Positions 63,259 through 64,000 of a stretch of 64,000 nt of DNA are shown here, one piece after another. Under the pieces are notes generated by a model. That model was not told the DNA's origin, searched no databases, and saw only the letters and a list, made by a program, of their open reading frames with translations. This DNA is from Mucor racemosus (Eukaryota > Mucoromycota > Mucoromycetes > Mucorales > Mucoraceae): assembly GCA_027405735.1 (NCBI GenBank), contig JAPEHQ010000016.1, positions 558,001-622,000 on the forward strand, written 5' to 3'. Both the position numbers and the translations under genes were made by a program. The first letter of the stretch is position 1. Each line of letters begins with the position of its first letter.

Positions 63259-64000
63259 TTAATTTTCAGCAGTATGCATTTTCTTTGTTGGGGACTCAGT
63301 TCCCGAGAGATTCTCTTCCTCTTCGTCTCTCTCTCGTTTAACACCAGTGACAACTGTATCATTATCATCGTTCATTTCATTCTCAACCTCTGCGGCAGCA
63401 GTTGCATTGGCAGCGGCCTCTTCGGTAGTGGTAGGAGTTGTTGTATTAAAATCAACTTCTTGGAGGATGACTGGTGATTCTGCTGCTTCAGTTTCTGAGA
63501 TTAATGCTGGCGATGTAGGTTTTTCTGATTCAATGTGAACTTGCACTTGCACAGGCACCTCATTATTGGTAGATGTTTTATGGAGTTCACCTTCTTCTTG
63601 AGTTTGTGTTACGTCTTCAGCTTCAGCAGTACCTGAGTCAACTTCCATAGATAGTTCAGCGTCAAGAGCTGCAGCAGCCTCAGAAGCTGTAGCTTCCACA
63701 GTACTAGTTGCGTTGTCAGTTAATTGCACTTCTTCTGTATCATTTGTTACAGCAGCTGTTGTTGTAGCAGCTGTAGCATCGGAAGCGGAGGGTACATTTT
63801 CTTCGACTGATGGTTCCTCTGTAATAACTGGTTCCTCAACTTCTTGAGTGGCAGGTGTTGTAGCAGGTGTTGTTACTGGAGTTAAATTAAGAGTATCTAC
63901 AGATGCTGGAGCAGGTGCCGAAGAAAGCTCTGGGGTGTTTACACTTGATGTAATAGCCTTCTTGAGAAGAGTTCCCTTTGCGACTAAAGCAGGAGATTTG
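63259..64000 (-). CDS. C-terminal part of an acidic, Ala/Thr/Glu-rich protein (partial)
   Basis: The minus-strand frame stays open from the end of the window to the stop at 63259, giving at least 246 residues. It begins SPALVAKGTLLKKAITSSV, followed by Thr/Pro/Ala repeats (TPVTTPATTPATQ) and acidic stretches (SMEVDSGTAEAEDVTQTQEE). It ends VKRERDEEEENLSGTESPTK with KMHTAEN, which has basic clusters that could be nuclear signals. No folded domain is in view, so the identity depends on sequence beyond the window. Composition is typical of disordered tails of nuclear proteins. Confidence 0.7.
   Translation of the reverse strand, partial: KSPALVAKGTLLKKAITSSVNTPELSSAPAPASVDTLNLTPVTTPATTPATQEVEEPVITEEPSVEENVPSASDATAATTTAAVTNDTEEVQLTDNATSTVEATASEAAAALDAELSMEVDSGTAEAEDVTQTQEEGELHKTSTNNEVPVQVQVHIESEKPTSPALISETEAAESPVILQEVDFNTTTPTTTEEAAANATAAAEVENEMNDDNDTVVTGVKRERDEEEENLSGTESPTKKMHTAEN

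Overview
This window looks like nuclear DNA from a filamentous, early-diverging fungus, most likely a Mucoromycota (Mucorales-type) species. The reasons are a strongly AT-rich base composition, genes cut by many short introns (about 50-90 bp, GTAAGT-like donors, TACTAAC-like branch points, AG acceptors), and a gene set mixing general fungal genes with ones kept mainly in early-diverging lineages. Examples of the latter are a FAM72-like protein, an Integrator subunit 10-like protein, a BRD7/9-like bromodomain protein and a class C (GABA-B-like) receptor. The species assignment is inference.

Layout. 0-5 kb: 3' end of a PAQR/hemolysin-III membrane protein, then SPT3 (SAGA) and a BRD7/9-like bromodomain gene, both on the minus strand. 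5.3-7.9 kb: a Zn2Cys6 transcription factor, divergent from the bromodomain gene. 9.5-15.3 kb: FAM72-like, a small one-pass membrane protein, a tRNA-like relic next to a lineage-type hypothetical ORF, and a LEA2-type membrane protein. 15.8-18.5 kb: AVL9. 18.5-23.4 kb: gene-free repeat island. 23.4-29 kb: INTS10-like gene (minus) and a poly-Q protein (plus), head to head. 29.6-38.1 kb: RIO2 kinase, a coiled-coil protein, and a divergent pair of WD40 genes, EED/LRWD1-like (minus) and RBBP4/Msi1-like (plus), with starts only about 170 bp apart. 38.3-44.7 kb: two small Ecl1-type zinc proteins flanking a 5.5-kb repeat island. 45.2-49.5 kb: GABA-B-like class C GPCR with a PH-like tail. 50.5-52.9 kb: an orphan dynein intermediate chain exon and mitochondrial-type alanine aminotransferase. 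53-62 kb: a second large repeat island. 62-64 kb: one hypothetical gene and the acidic C-terminal end of a gene running off the window.

The chromatin theme is notable: SPT3, the BRD7/9-like protein, INTS10-like, EED/LRWD1-like and RBBP4/Msi1-like all act on chromatin or RNA polymerase II transcripts. They are not an operon; only the WD40 pair is close enough to suggest a shared promoter.

The most unusual content is in the islands. A non-coding interspersed element of about 2 kb recurs at least four times. It is built as W-X-Y-X-Z, where the X block of about 280 bp is directly repeated and Y carries a short array of a TTACACTCCA motif. Two copies of this element carry nested insertions with readable borders: a 462-bp solo LTR (TG...CA, TTCCACA inverted ends, 5-bp target duplication ATTTT) and a 456-bp hAT-like MITE (8-bp duplication CTTAAATG, subterminal AGCTCG motifs). 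I found no complete transposase or reverse transcriptase in the window. Exon coordinates were deduced by eye from splice signals and protein continuity; the 5' ends of the INTS10-like, coiled-coil and GPCR genes are the least certain.
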